Shown here in pieces: positions 10,044 through 21,838 of a stretch of DNA of 64,000 nt (positions are counted from its first letter, which is position 1; every line of letters starts with the position of its first letter). The position numbers were made by a program, and so were the translations under genes. Under the pieces are notes generated by a model, which saw only the letters and a list, made by a program, of their open reading frames with translations, was not told the origin of the DNA and did no database searches. This DNA is from Neospora caninum Liverpool (Eukaryota; Apicomplexa; Conoidasida; Eucoccidiorida; Sarcocystidae): the NCBI RefSeq assembly GCF_000208865.1, contig NC_018390.1, positions 3,180,270-3,244,269 of the forward strand, written 5' to 3'.

Positions 10044-13000
10044 AGCAGATACATGTGACATCTCAGTGCAGTATACACTTCAATTGCATGTACGCATGTG
10101 TGCTTGTCTATCGTTTAAATGTAAGTGGTATATGGGGGCATCGAACAGTACCGAGGGTGTTTTCGATGTCGGGCTTTAAGGTGAGTTTCTTGATGTCTGC
10201 TGGACTCTCAATGCGCCACGCAAACCGTGGGCCGACGCCTTCTTCCATCGACAGCTTCATCCCCATGGCCTGTCGACACACACACGAGAGCATCCGCCGG
10301 CCTCACCTTTTTCCTTGTTTGTGAATGCAAAAACAAGGGTAAGAGCATCTATGGGAAAGAGATACAAAAACGCATCTGTCCCTCCCGCTGTGTGCGCACA
10401 TGCAATACATATATATATATATATATATATATATGAATGAAGAGAAGCACATTAGAATACAAGGCCCGCGGGCATGTACGTCCGTGTTTGTGCAGAGTTG
10501 TAGAGACAAACTGGTTGAAGTGGTACCTCAGGAATGACGAGAATATCCGAGAAAATAATGACGGCGTCCAGTTGAGGGAACCGGTGGTAGGGCTGCAGGG
10601 TGAGCTCCGAGGCGAGACGAGGATCTCGGCACACCTGGAAACCCGAAAAACACACACGCTGGACGCTGTAAACCCAAAACCCTAGTGGCACGACAGTCCG
10701 CGACGCTCGGGTAGACGAAGAGGTTCATCAACCCGGGAAAACCAAGCAGCATTGAAGTTTTGCGGAAGCCGCGCTTCCAAAGCTGTCGTGAATCGCTTCA
10801 GGTGAAAGCTCATTGGGCTCTCGGCATCCCTCCGCTGCCACTGTTTTACAGCACGGGAAACCGGCCAGAGGGCAAGCACGGAACACGGAAACAAACGCGC
10901 AGTTAAGGTGCACGCAAAGGCCATCGGCTGCGGCCGACGCACCTGCGCTTTCTCAGGCGCGTCTACATCGCATCCTAAAGTGCTTTCAGGCGGTTGCTGA
11001 GGTGTACGTACACCTCAGTTTCTCGTGCATACCTCGAGAAATCCGTGCTGGCGCCGCATGTTGCGGAATTCAGGTAAGTATCTTCCAGCTTGTCTCATCA
11101 TCCATACGGGAGTGAGGAGGGAGTGCTCCTCCGCCGTCTTCTGGTCCTTGTTTTCGCCACCATGTCCTGCACTAGGAAGCTCGGCCTTCTTCTCGACGAG
11201 ACGCGCGTAGCGCTCCGGCCCTAATGCGGCACGTCGGAGGCTGTCGTTCACGCACGCCTCTCTGGGATTGGCTGCGAGGAACCGGATCGAACCGGCGAGG
11301 GGCCAGAGAAAAGAACGGGGGAAAAAGCGAGACAGGCTGAGATCCCCACGACGAAGACACGCACGTGCAGGGAACAGCCAATCGAAAGAAACTCGTGAAA
11401 TTTATTTTCCTCCAAAGGATGGACGCCGAGGCAGCACGCGACGCTTCGCGTGATTTTGTCCGGAGTCGGAAAACGGAGAAAAAAGAGAGGTAAAGAGGAG
11501 ACAGAAAGGGAACAAGGTGTTGAACACGGGGTGGGAACGAATAAAGACGAGGCGCGCGGCTGCTGGCGGAAATGGAAGCTGGACGAAAAGAGAAAAAGGA
11601 GCATCGTGGTGACGCTGACACGGAGAGAAACGAAACAAGAGGCTCACCTTTGTAAGCTAACCGTTGCGACCGAATCAAGGCCCTGTCGTCCTCAGGCGTC
11701 AGCTGCAAGCAGAGCAACAAGAGACCCCCCAAAAATCGGAGAAACTCGAGTCACGGAAGAGCAGTATGAGAATGGATGAGAGTTGCAAAGACTCTCTCGG
11801 AAGAAACGGCTGTACCTGTCTGACCTGGGGGCCTACTCAGGTGAGTACGATTACACCTCTCTACCCCGTGTTGGTCTGCCTGCTCTCGAGCACGATTCAC
11901 CATCAACTGCTGTACATACCTCCCTACGGACATCTGCCTACCGCTCCGCATCCTAATCCCCCTCTTGAGCTACCTGTTGATATGCATGCTCTCGCTATCT
12001 GCCTAGCTGGATATCCACAGACGCGTGCGTGTCTGTCCCTGCGGCTGCGTGTGGCGTGAACGTCTTTCTCTCTCGAGCTGCCTGAGTCGCCCTCTCCACA
12101 GACAACGTTGCCGGCGCGTCGGCCTCCATTTGCCAGCGCGCAGTGTCGGCTCTCGAGGCCAAAGCTTCCGCGTTTGACTCCTCGCCGAACGACAGCACGT
12201 CGAGTTACCGTGTAGAGAACGGGCGGTGCGCTGCCGTCGCTTCGCTCGCCTCTGGCGGTTTCCATCGGAATCCCTAGATCGCCTTTGGGGAAGAAGAAGG
12301 ATCGGATACCGCCGGGAAAAAACCCGAGAGACGAGGCCAGGAGTTGCTCCTTCTCCGACTCCGTCCACCTGAGGCAAACGCGAGTTTACGAGAAAAAAGG
12401 AGACAGGGAGAGGGCAAACGGGAGGAACAGAGAGTGAGAGGAGGCGAGGAAACGAAGGGAGAGAGAACAAGAGACAAAACAACACAGAGAACACGAGAGA
12501 AGAGGACGCGAGAAACAGAAGCCCAGAGAAAGGAAAGAGTATTAACCTAAAAAAAAAAACGAGAGGACAGGACGGAGAGAGGGACGCGGGGAGAAACACC
12601 CAAGAGCAAAGGAGAAAGACACGTCGGGACGTGTCTCTTCTTTCGCAGCGGATACTCGAACAGTTTGCAACCAGAGTGGAGCCTGCTTTTGTGAACATCC
12701 CATCGGTTTGTTCTCCACGCCAGCATCCACGTCTTCTCCCTCCCACAAAGCGACACTCTGTTGCAGAGCACCTCGGGCTGCAGCCGGCAACACGGCCTCG
12801 CCCCCTGACAGCGGAGGCGCGTCTCCCCTTCACAGCGACTCCGCCTTATACGAGGGAGAAGATAAAAAGTGGATTGTTCACCTCCCCCTTTCCTCGTGCA
12901 GAAGCCTTTGTATCCTTCGCTTCTGCGTCCCTTTTCTCTCCCTGCTTCTCCGTCGTGCTCCTGCTTTTCGCCGTTGGGGAAATCGCCACAGGCACGTACT

Positions 13001-13511
13001 CTCTTTGGGCAGAAGCGTCCTCGCCTCCCTCTTTCCTTTCCTTTTGTCCTTCGCTCCCCGAAGCGCCGGAAAGACTGTGCTGCGGGCGTCGCTCTGTCTG
13101 AACGGTCCCTGCAGCAGATGGCAAGCTGCCAAAGAGAGAAACACCGGAGACAGGAGGCGTCAGCGATTGGCTTCCTGCCCCGGTTTTGTCCTCCGAAATG
13201 CTGTACGCGAGAGCTGTCTGTACACCCGGGCCTCGCCAGGAAGCGCCCCCGCCTGCCGTTGACCCCGGCGAAGCCGCGAGCGGATGATGGGAGGCTGGGG
13301 ACGCGGGGAAAAAAGGAAACAGAGCGACAGAAAAACACAGAAAGACAGCAGGCGAGGCAGAGCAAAGGCCACGCGTGCGAGACCCCTTGGCGCGGGGACA
13401 GATGCGCGAACCAGAGATGGAAGGTGCAGAGAAGAATCTCCTCAGCCTTGGGGGAAAGGAGGACTCTCTCTCATGAGGAAGAAGCGGAGAAGAGGACGAG
13501 GGCGCCTGCAT
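7617..13511 (-). CDS. UROD: Uroporphyrinogen decarboxylase, with N-terminal extension
   Basis: Decarboxylates the four acetate side chains of uroporphyrinogen III to give coproporphyrinogen III in heme synthesis. Eight exons join in phase: 11702-11648, 11271-11033, 10634-10527, 10269-10152, 9711-9461, 9183-9103, 8501-8166 and 7775-7617. Signature motifs are present: WMMRQAGRY (substrate Arg), [10 protein letters not shown] (catalytic Asp), [18 protein letters not shown] (Tyr), [11 protein letters not shown] and [11 protein letters not shown] (His). A 43-residue Gly/Glu/Arg-rich insertion (8366-8238) precedes LQGNLDP. It has no stops and a length divisible by three, so it could also be a short weak intron. 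Upstream, candidate exons at 13511-12886 (hydrophobic stretch [16 protein letters not shown]), about 12765-12600 and about 12180-12060 would give a long leader. This fits the apicoplast location reported for Toxoplasma UROD, but their joins are unresolved. It is convergent with the SRS array. Confidence 0.9.
8238..8366 (-). other. Low-complexity insertion (or short intron) inside UROD
   Basis: Forty-three codons between the SMQRR and LQGNLDP segments of UROD, rich in Gly, Glu, Arg, Ser and Asp. Ordinary UROD proteins pass from the preceding strand to LQGNLDP with little or no insert. The piece is 129 nt, open in frame, starts with a GT (GTTTCT, poor donor) and ends with AAAG, so splicing out would also keep frame. 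Confidence 0.6.
9371..10434. repeat. TA microsatellites in UROD introns
   Basis: Three alternating TA tracts lie in UROD introns at about 9371-9404, 10005-10040 and 10407-10434. They create spurious YIYIY and IYIYIY reading frames on both strands. Confidence 0.9.
10997..11018. repeat. Perfect 22-bp palindrome in a UROD intron
   Basis: The half-site CTGAGGTGTAC at 10997-11007 is followed directly by its exact reverse complement at 11008-11018, with no spacer. It sits 15 bp past the donor of the exon ending at 11033. A close relative with one central mismatch is at 13691-13708. Confidence 0.9.
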
Positions 13512-15520
13512 TCTTGGCAGAGAGAACGACGAAAGTCCAAAGGAATGATGGCGGATTTGCAGAGAGAGGTAAACAGAGGCGTGCGGCTTTCGAAAGTAAA
13601 GAACAGGAAAATCAGTGGAGCGAGAGAAGCAGAGAGGCAGACGAGAGGAACGCGCAGGAACGAATGCGTCTCGCGCTACACCGGAATCCCGAGGTGTATG
13701 TACACCTCAGAAATCCCGCTTCTTCGAAATCTCGCTTCTCGTCGTCGAAGGGTGCCGAGGCGAAGGCCGTCCACGGGCGAAACCGACCTTTTAGTCTCTC
13801 TCCAGCCCCGAATAAGATATCCTTTTTTCCTGTTAAAGAACAACGAGTTTTGCATCGCTCGTCTTTGCCTGCGGTCGGGTGTCTGTGTACCAGGTTCGCG
13901 CTTCTCTGTTTGCGAGAGGCGATACGCGGGCCTTTGTGCATTTGGAACGCGAAAGCGCAGAAGCAGTAACAGACACTCGGCCCCCCAAGAAAGCAATCAG
14001 GACTGGGTTACCCTCTTTCAGAGGGTGGAGAGTCTTTGACTCGAAATTTCGCGCGAGAGAGACCGTGGTTCCTGTCTCTGCCGTTCTCGAAACCGACCGG
14101 CCAGGGGCACAGACACACAGTCGCGAGTTTTCGCACATCGCTCCTTCCTCGCGCGTTTTCGCCAATCCCTCCCCCAGGGTCTGTGCCTCTTTTCTGGCGG
14201 CCGTTGACGCCTGTTTCTGTCTCCTGTCCCGTTCGTGTTTGTTCACACTCCCACAGGAATCGCACATGTCTCGGCGTTTCTCGCTGTCTCGCTGTCTCTC
14301 CTGGGTGTCTCGACACCTGCCGCACAGCGCAGTTTTCTCGCGCGCAAACGCCCCCGAGAAAAGACGGGAACAACGGCCGGCTGGTCTGGAGGACGTGCTG
14401 AAAGACAGATAACGTATTTCACTCCTCCGTTTCTCTTTTCTCTCCTTTTTTGCATCTCTCTTCTCTCCTCTTCAGCTCGTCTTTCTGGATTCTTGCGCAT
14501 GCACAGAGAAGCGCAGGTCCTCATCGCGACCCGCCGGCGCCGTGGAGTGGCTGCGTACGTTCTGCTCTTTGTCAGCAGATAAAAAACGAGGCAGTCTTTC
14601 TCTTTACAAGGATTCGAAAATAACGAATCTTCGGTTCGCGTTAGACTTGAGCATCCCCATTTAGGCGGCGATCCATCAAAAGAGGCGATTCAGTAGACGC
14701 GTTTCCTGGCACACTTTCCCAGGCTCCCGTTTCCATCGCTCGGTCTTCTGTTCGACAACGCAAAAACTCCGGGAAGAGCCGCATGTTTTGTGTCTAGACA
14801 CTCGACTGCTTCTCGCGCTCTCTGCTGTTTTTTCGCTGCGCTTTCTTTTTGTCTCTCCTCGTTTTTCTCCTGTCTCTCCTCGTGGGTTTTCTTCTCGACC
14901 TCCTTCGGTTCCAGAAAAACCAGAGGAACAAAGGCTCAGCTGTCGATTTTTTGGTTCGCGCTCGTCGGTGGTTTTTTCAGAGAGTGTGCGTGCAAAGAAA
15001 GAGGGTAACGGAACACAGAAAGTGGCCGAAAGCAGAAAGGAAGAAAAACGCGTTTCTCCGCACGGGCCAAAGAACGAGCAGACGTTGCACCGTGTCTCCT
15101 CGCGTTGGGTTCGCTGCAAGTTTCGCGCCCGCGGCTTCTTTTCTCTCACTTTTTAAACGTCCCCTACCGAGCGCCTTCCTTCTCCTCTCCTTACTTTCGG
15201 CGAGGCCTCAGGTGTATCCGGACCTCTCTCAAAACTTCTGTCACACAAGGCCTTTTTCTGCTCGCAGACGGGACACACAGCCGCTCTTCTCTCTCGCTTC
15301 CTTCAGTTTTCTCGCTTTTTTCTCTCGCCTCCTTCTTCACCTCGAGCTTGATCCTCGTCCCTCCCCCCTCGTGCGCACCTCTTCTTTCACTGAGCCACCT
15401 ACCCACACATACATAGATGGAAATATCTATATCTATATCTATATATATGTAGAGACATAGGTAGTACGTGTTATCTCGTATTTTGTGTACATCTGTAACA
15501 GCGACTAAAAATTTTGAAGC

Positions 15521-15551
<31 letters not shown>

Positions 15552-16210
15552 TGTATTTTATATGTATATACATAAATTTAGTTGCATGAGACAAAATGTT
15601 GACGAATAGTCGAGCGTCTCGGCCGAGCCCTGCGAGCGGGCCGTTGGGTCCGACGCCGAGGATTCGCAGGCAAGTTTTCTCGCCGTCTCCAAAAACAGAG
15701 AAGGAAGAAGCGATTCCACTGCGTCCCCTCGCAGGAAGGGGACTCAAGCGAGAAGCTGAGAGCCGCCTCGGGCGTCCGAGCCGACGGGGCGGCGCCGTCT
15801 CCCAGGTACACGGAAGAGGAAGAGAAAAACTGCGTCGGTGGAGAAAAAGAAGAGAGGGGAACTCGCGCGGGAGGAGGGGGGCGAAACTGGCAGAAGAAGG
15901 AAGAGAGGAAAAGGCAAAGCACATGGAGGACAAAGGCCGATCTATGAACACAGGCGGCGCCGGGACAGGAGAAAGAAACAGGATTCGAAGCGTCTTGGAA
16001 ACAGTCAAAGAAGGAGAAGAAGGAAAACGCAGGAAAGACGCAAAAAAGTGCTTTTGCGTGACTTGAGGCAGTCTTCGCTTCCCGTCCCTTCTGCGATATA
16101 TGTAGGCTGTCTCGCTTCCCTCGTTTCTCTCCGTTGTCCCCCCACTCTTTATGCTCTTCATTTCTCGTCGTTTCGCTTTCCTTTCCGCGCTCCGCTTGCT
16201 TCAGCCGCCA
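13512..16210. other. Divergent intergenic region between UROD and TFIIF-alpha
   Basis: About 2.7 kb between two genes that point away from each other, so it probably holds both promoters and 5' untranslated regions. It contains the imperfect GAGGTGTATGTACACCTC palindrome at 13691-13708 and TA-rich tracts at about 15419-15450 and 15519-15571. Open frames on both strands are low-complexity and none looks like a conserved protein. Confidence 0.5.
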
Positions 16211-16776
16211 ATGGAAGAAGCCGCTGCGCCCGCGACTGCATCTGCATCGTATGTCTCCTTCGACGATCAAGTTCAAAACATCATCGCCTCTGGTCGTAAG
16301 TCTTTTTCGTTCTGTTCGCGAAAAACCTTGGAATCCCGTGCTCGTTTCACCGCCGCGTCCCCTCCCCCCCCCCCCCGTGTTCTCTCCTCTTTTCGCACCG
16401 CTGTTTTCTCTCGCATCTTCCCTCGCATGCTCAGCCTCATTCCCACTGTCCCTCTTCGCTCCATCTCCGTCTCTGTCTCTCCATCGATATATATCTATAT
16501 TTATCTTGCTTTATCTCACCATACATATCTTCAACTATTTCTCCGTATATCTATCTCTCTATGTATGTATGTATGTATGTATGTATGTATGTATGTATGT
16601 ATGTATGTATGTATGTATGTATGTATGTATGTATGTATGTATGTATGTATGTATGTATGTATGTATGTATGTATGTATGTATGTATGTATGTATGTATGT
16701 ATGTATGTATGTATGTATGTATGTATGTATGTATGTATGTATGTATGTATGTATGTATGTATGTATATATATATAT

Positions 16777-16816
<40 letters not shown>

Positions 16817-18693
16817 CCATGTGTCTACATGTCTCTCTATCTCTACCCTCTTCTCACGGTATATCTATCCCTACCGATAAATCCATCTGTATCTCTTTCT
16901 GGATCCCTCTTCTTCCATATTTCTGGAGTTCTAAGCCCTCCTTGGTGTCTCTTTTTGTCTTTGGATCCCCACTCCGTTCTCACGTAATCCCGCCGCTGCT
17001 TGTCGAGTTTCTTCTTCTGCTGTTTTGCCTGCAACTCTTGTCTTTTTCTGTCCCTCGAATCTTCCTCTGGTTTCCCCCGTTCTGTATCCGCCGCTTCGTC
17101 GGCCTCTTTTTCGTCGCCTCGCTCGCGCTGTCTTCTTTCCCGCCGTCTCTTGTCTTCTCTCCAGGCTCGTGTTCGCCTGCGTTTTCCCGCCGAATGCGTT
17201 TTCTTTTCTTCTCTTTCCCTTGCTGTCGCGCGCTCCCGATTTTTTGCGCGCTTGCAGTCGCCCAGCCTCGTGACCGACTGAGACTCAGCGGCCTCAATCG
17301 CGCGCGACCGCTCCTCATTGCTCGATTCCCCGACGCGCTCGCTGCTCTCCGGCAGCCCATTTCCATTCAGCAAGACATTCCCGTGGTGGGTTTCCACACG
17401 TTTTTCTCGATTCGGACAAGGAAACTTCCGAGCGGTATAAAGATGATAGACCAAATGTATTAGATAGAGTTTTCACCTGCGCAAGATCCCGTAGAGTGCA
17501 AGTGCGGCAAGCAAAAACAGCCTCCCAACTGCATGCGCAGGCTCTCGCTCTTCTCTGCGTGTGAGTGTGCTGGGTTCCACGCTTGGAAGCTGTCTCGCGT
17601 TATCTTCTTCGACTCTGTTTTCTGTTCTCCACCACTGCGGTCTTTGCTCCACGCGTCGCTCGTCCTCCGCGCCTCTTTCTACGTTCCCTTTCCTCTTTCT
17701 CTACTTTCTCTCTTTTTTTCCCGACTTTCTGTCTCTTGCCCTCGCCACACAGCTGCCTCCTGGCGAAGAGAACAACGCGCACCTGCGAGTCGAAGGCGAA
17801 AAGGCGGCTCCATGGCGCGTTCGCGACTCGTCAGACTTGGGCGAGGAGGGACAAAACGACGGGGATGCGAAGGGGGAAGGAAACGCGTGCAAAAAGCAGA
17901 AAGTTTTCGTCTCGAAGCCGAGTGACGTCAACGCAGACTGCTTCTTTCTCCTCGTGCAAGGCAAGGTGCGAGCAGATATCGAGCAAGATTTCTTCTCTCT
18001 TCGAACCTCCTTGTTGTCTCTTTCTCTCTGCATCTCTACGGGTTTTCACCTCTCTCTGATCAAACAACGCGCGTCCTTCGACCGCCATACTGGCTCTTTT
18101 CAGGTGTCTCTCTTCATCTGTGTCTCCATCCCTGTCCATCTTCATGCAAAGCATCCTATCTCGTCAACATTTTCTCATGTGCAATGTACACGTCTCAAAG
18201 AGAGATAGAGATACGATGTGCCTACATTCACACACACAACTCTGTAGGCATGTCCATATGTGTGTATATACTGTGTGGGCTGTGCGCAAGCTGTCTCTTT
18301 CGCGGGCTCCGCCCTGTCTCTGTCTTCTCTTTCGTCCGTCTCCTGCTTGTCCTCCTTCTCTTGGTCAGAGGGGATCAGTGTTGCCGCTGTTTCCCACGTT
18401 TTCCCGCCTCTCAGGAATTCGTCGAAGTGCTGCCGATCAGCGGCTGGGTAAACTTTGACCGGATGGTGGCCGCCAAGGGCGCGCCGACAGCTGAGGATGC
18501 AGAACTCCAAGTAAGCAAATGCGAAAAAAAATGAACCGAGTTACAAAACCCGTTACAAACTGAGCCACGCGAAGGCGCGCATGAAGTGAGGACCTGTTCA
18601 CCGTTTTTGGTCGGGTGTTTGCAAAATGCGTCTACGGCCTGCCTCTCTAGCTGAATCTACCTGTACGTGTGATGCAGATCTATTCATATACAC

Positions 18694-18727
<34 letters not shown>

Positions 18728-21700
18728 ACATATTTGTATACATATTTGTTTATGTGTTGAGAAACAGATGAGGGGTGTGGAGCTTAGCGGTTCTCACTGG
18801 AAATAGACATAACACGCATCGACATTAACCTCTTTTTGGAGACGTGAGTCGAGAGATGGTCAGATCTTGTCTTTCCTTTCTCGATCCCTTCCTTTTTCTC
18901 TTTCCCAGGGGCGTCACTCTTTCTTGTGTGCGTCTCTTCCGCAGTGACTAGCTTTGCTCTCCTCACCACTTCTCTGTCTCTGCCTTTGGGTGTCTCTCTC
19001 TTATTTCCTGTCTCTTTTTCGTGTGTTCCTTGTCTCCAGAGTCGAGTGAAAGCCACGCGAGACGCCGCTCTCGCCGCTCGGGTTGCGCAGCTGCGGCGCA
19101 CCGGCGCAGAGAGCGACGAAGATGGCGAGAGGGGAGGCGCAAAAGATGCGGTTAAGGAAACGCGCAGAGAAGGTTCTGACAGAGAGGACGACGAACTGGG
19201 GCTGAGACGGTAAGACCGCGCGACGGCCCTGCAAATCAAGCAGCGACAGACAGGAGAACGGCCGGAGAAAAGGAGAAAACTCCAAGAGAGGGTGGGGTCA
19301 CGTCATCGCGAAGGGAGTTCGCTTTCTAGTTCGCTGTTTAGACGCGTCTTTCACTCGTCCCCTCTCTTTTTGTCGCAGTGCGCCACTCTGCCTTTATGAT
19401 TCGTCTCTTTAACGCTGCCCCGCGTTCTTGCCACATGTTTTTTCCCACGTGTTCGTCGATGTTTGCGTGTGGCAAACAGGCAAAAGCAAAAGCGGATGAA
19501 GCAGCTTCTGCGGCAGAAGGCTGGCCAGCACCAGAAGCTGAACGAGTACATTGATTCGTGAGTCTGAACCTTGAAAAAGGAGGCTGTCGCCTGTGGGGGG
19601 AAGCACGCGGGTTCTCCAGTGACATCCAGGGGCAGCGGTTCTTGGCTGTCCCCTCTCGCCTTTGCGCCGCATACCCTCTCTTTGCCTCTTTCTCTCTTTC
19701 TGGTCCGTGTTTCGTGCGTTGCCGCTCAACCGCGCTTCGCGCATGCACGCTGTCGCTCGGCTGCGGAGCCTCTCGGCGAGCTCTGTCTCTCTCTGTCGCT
19801 TTTGTGCCTCTGCGTCAGGGCGTTGAGTGTGACGGCGCTCCGGCAGGCCGAAGTCGACTGGGATTTTGAGGAGATGCAGAGCGACGACGAAGACGACATC
19901 GCGACAGAAGTGAAGAACCAAGGCGCAGATGGCGAAGACCTCGCCGGTGAGGCAGACGACCTCGTCGCCACGGACGACGAAGCTGGAGTCGCCGACGAGG
20001 ATCTCACCAACTACGGACAGGTAAGAGCGAGAGCAGCGCAAAGGACACGTCCAGCGCCAACACGAGACAGCGACGTCGCAACTCGCGAGAAGGCCGCAAA
20101 AAGAACAGGAAAACCGACACGCACAGAGAGAAAGATGGGGCTTGAATGAAGGAGAGAGGCGCCATCGAAAGACTATCAAAGGGCGAGACATATATATATA
20201 TATATATATATGTGTGTAGGGAAGCGTGCGTGTCGGCTCAAGCCAAGAGTCTGTCTGTGTCGTGTCTGCTTCTTTGGTGTCTCTTTCTCCCAGCAAATGA
20301 AGACGCTGCTGGACAAAGCAAAGGATGACGAGGCAGACGATGAGTTGCACCAGTTTGAATCTGACGAGGGCGAAGAGGTAGGCTTCCCGTTGATTGTCGA
20401 CAGGCGAGCCGGCGAGAGGAAGAAGGGGGCGCGTGAAAAAAGATGAATCAGGGTGCGCCAAGCAGCAAACTCGCGTAATTTCCTCAACCTCTCAGAGAGC
20501 AGACTTTCCTGTCTCTTCTCTTTTCCCGCGACTCTTCGCTCGGCGTTTCCCCTCCCCCCATGTGCGTGCATGAGGCAGTCTCGTTCTTTCTCGCGTGTCG
20601 GAAGCACGCAGCTCTTCGTCGAATAGTCCTGGTCCTCCTAGCCGCTAAGGCGTGTGTCCTCGCGCTCTTCAGGCGAGTTCCAGGAATCCACAGGGTACAC
20701 CTAGAACGAAACCGAAGGGGAATCCCTGGCTGTCGTAGGCTTCTGTGAAATCCAGCGCTGTTTTGTCTTTTTGCCGCACACCCGTCTTTAGGGCGTCTGG
20801 CGTTGCTGCTGCGCTGCTCCTGTGCAAGTTCTCTGTTTCCGAGGGTCTAGCACTTGTGAGATGGCGTCACTCGTGAGGCGGCGCGTCGCCCCCGTGGCGT
20901 GCTTTTCGTTGTGTCACAGAACGAAGAAGAAGGCTCAGGCGGCACTTCCACAGGCGGCCCAGGTCAGGCGGGAGAAGCTGCGTCTTCCTCCAGGAGCGTC
21001 GCGGCCTCGACCTCAAAACCGCCGCACGGCGGGCTGCCGGCGTCGGCCAAGGGAGGGACCAGTCAAGGCGCAGAAAAGGGAGACGAAGGCACAGATCTCA
21101 AGAACAGGGTGGTTCGAATCATGCAGCAACACATGGGAAGAATGACCGTGAAGGTAAGGTGGAAAGAAGAGAACAGGCATGCGTCGAGAGTGTCAGCAAG
21201 CTACAGAGAGGCGTTAGGTGGATGTGTGTCGCGTTTTTCTGCTTTTCCGTCTGTGTGCTTCTTTCCCCAGCACTTTATGAGCGCGTTCAAGGTGAAGGAG
21301 AAGAACGAAGAATTCAAGAAGATCCAGGTGGGTTTCGGTCTCCTGCCCTTGCCTTTCTTCTTTCCCCTTCAAAGGGGGTGCCGGATGTCTCCGCGGTCGG
21401 GGCGTCGGCCTGTGCGCGTCTGTCGGTTCTCGCCTTCGATATCCCCGGCACCTGCTGATATGGGCCACTCCCCCGTGTCTTTGCTTTTCCTTTCTTTTTC
21501 GGCCCCGGCCGTGTTTCTTTTCTGCCGACGACTTGGATTGACCTCCGCATATACGCCCTTTTTTTCGTCCCCCCTGTTCTCTCCGCCTTGTCGCTGTGTG
21601 TGCTCTCTGGAGGCATTAGGAATGTTTAAAAAGCAGTTTCCGCAGTTTCCCCTTTGCCCTCCCTGTTTTTCTGCGCTTCGCCTCTTTCCTGAGCCGAGTG

Positions 21701-21838
21701 TCTCCTCTAGACCACAGCGCGTGGGTTTTCCGGTGGTTTTCTCCTTTTCTGCAGCAAGTCGTACACAAGATCTGCAAGATGGAGACGACGGAAGACAAGC
21801 AAAAGTTCATCATTCTGAAGCCGGAATATCGCATGTGA
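16211..21838 (+). CDS. GTF2F1: TFIIF alpha subunit (RAP74), general transcription factor
   Basis: RNA polymerase II initiation and elongation factor subunit that pairs with TFIIF beta. Eleven exons join in phase into a 476-residue protein: 16211-16295, 17258-17385, 17753-17965, 18415-18510, 19040-19209, 19480-19557, 19819-20020, 20294-20377, 20920-21153, 21271-21327 and 21755-21838. The N-terminal dimerisation part ends with DVNADCFFLLVQGK and EFVEVLPISGWVNFDRM, matching the RAP74 strand pattern that ends in WYNF. A basic coiled region (RQKQKRMKQLLRQKAG) and an acidic centre (EVDWDFEEMQSDDEDD) follow. The C-terminus (LKNRVVRIMQQHMGRMTVK to FIILKPEYRM) matches the RAP74 winged helix. It is shorter than the human protein (about 517 residues). 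The start ATG 16211 gives a clean N-terminus; in-frame upstream ATGs exist. Identity rests on domain order and motifs, not on a search. Confidence 0.82.
16561..16816. repeat. ATGT microsatellite (about 51 units) plus TA tract
   Basis: An uninterrupted ATGT tetranucleotide run from 16561 to about 16764 passes into a TA/TG tract to 16816. It lies in intron 1 of the TFIIF-alpha gene. Read in frame it produces long artificial CMYV or HTYI repeats on the two strands. Confidence 0.97.
18676..20213. repeat. TA microsatellites in TFIIF-alpha introns
   Basis: TA-rich tracts at about 18676-18750 and 20189-20212 lie within introns 4 and 7 of the TFIIF-alpha gene. No coding content. Confidence 0.85.

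Noticed and set aside
12003..13969. 276- and 272-codon minus-strand and 366-codon plus-strand frames upstream of UROD
   Set aside because: Compositionally biased purine/pyrimidine-rich DNA gives long open frames on both strands; only short parts look like possible UROD leader exons.
16134..17463. Long open frames of repeated CMYV or HTYI residues
   Set aside because: They are translations of the ATGT microsatellite inside intron 1 of TFIIF-alpha, not a repeat protein.
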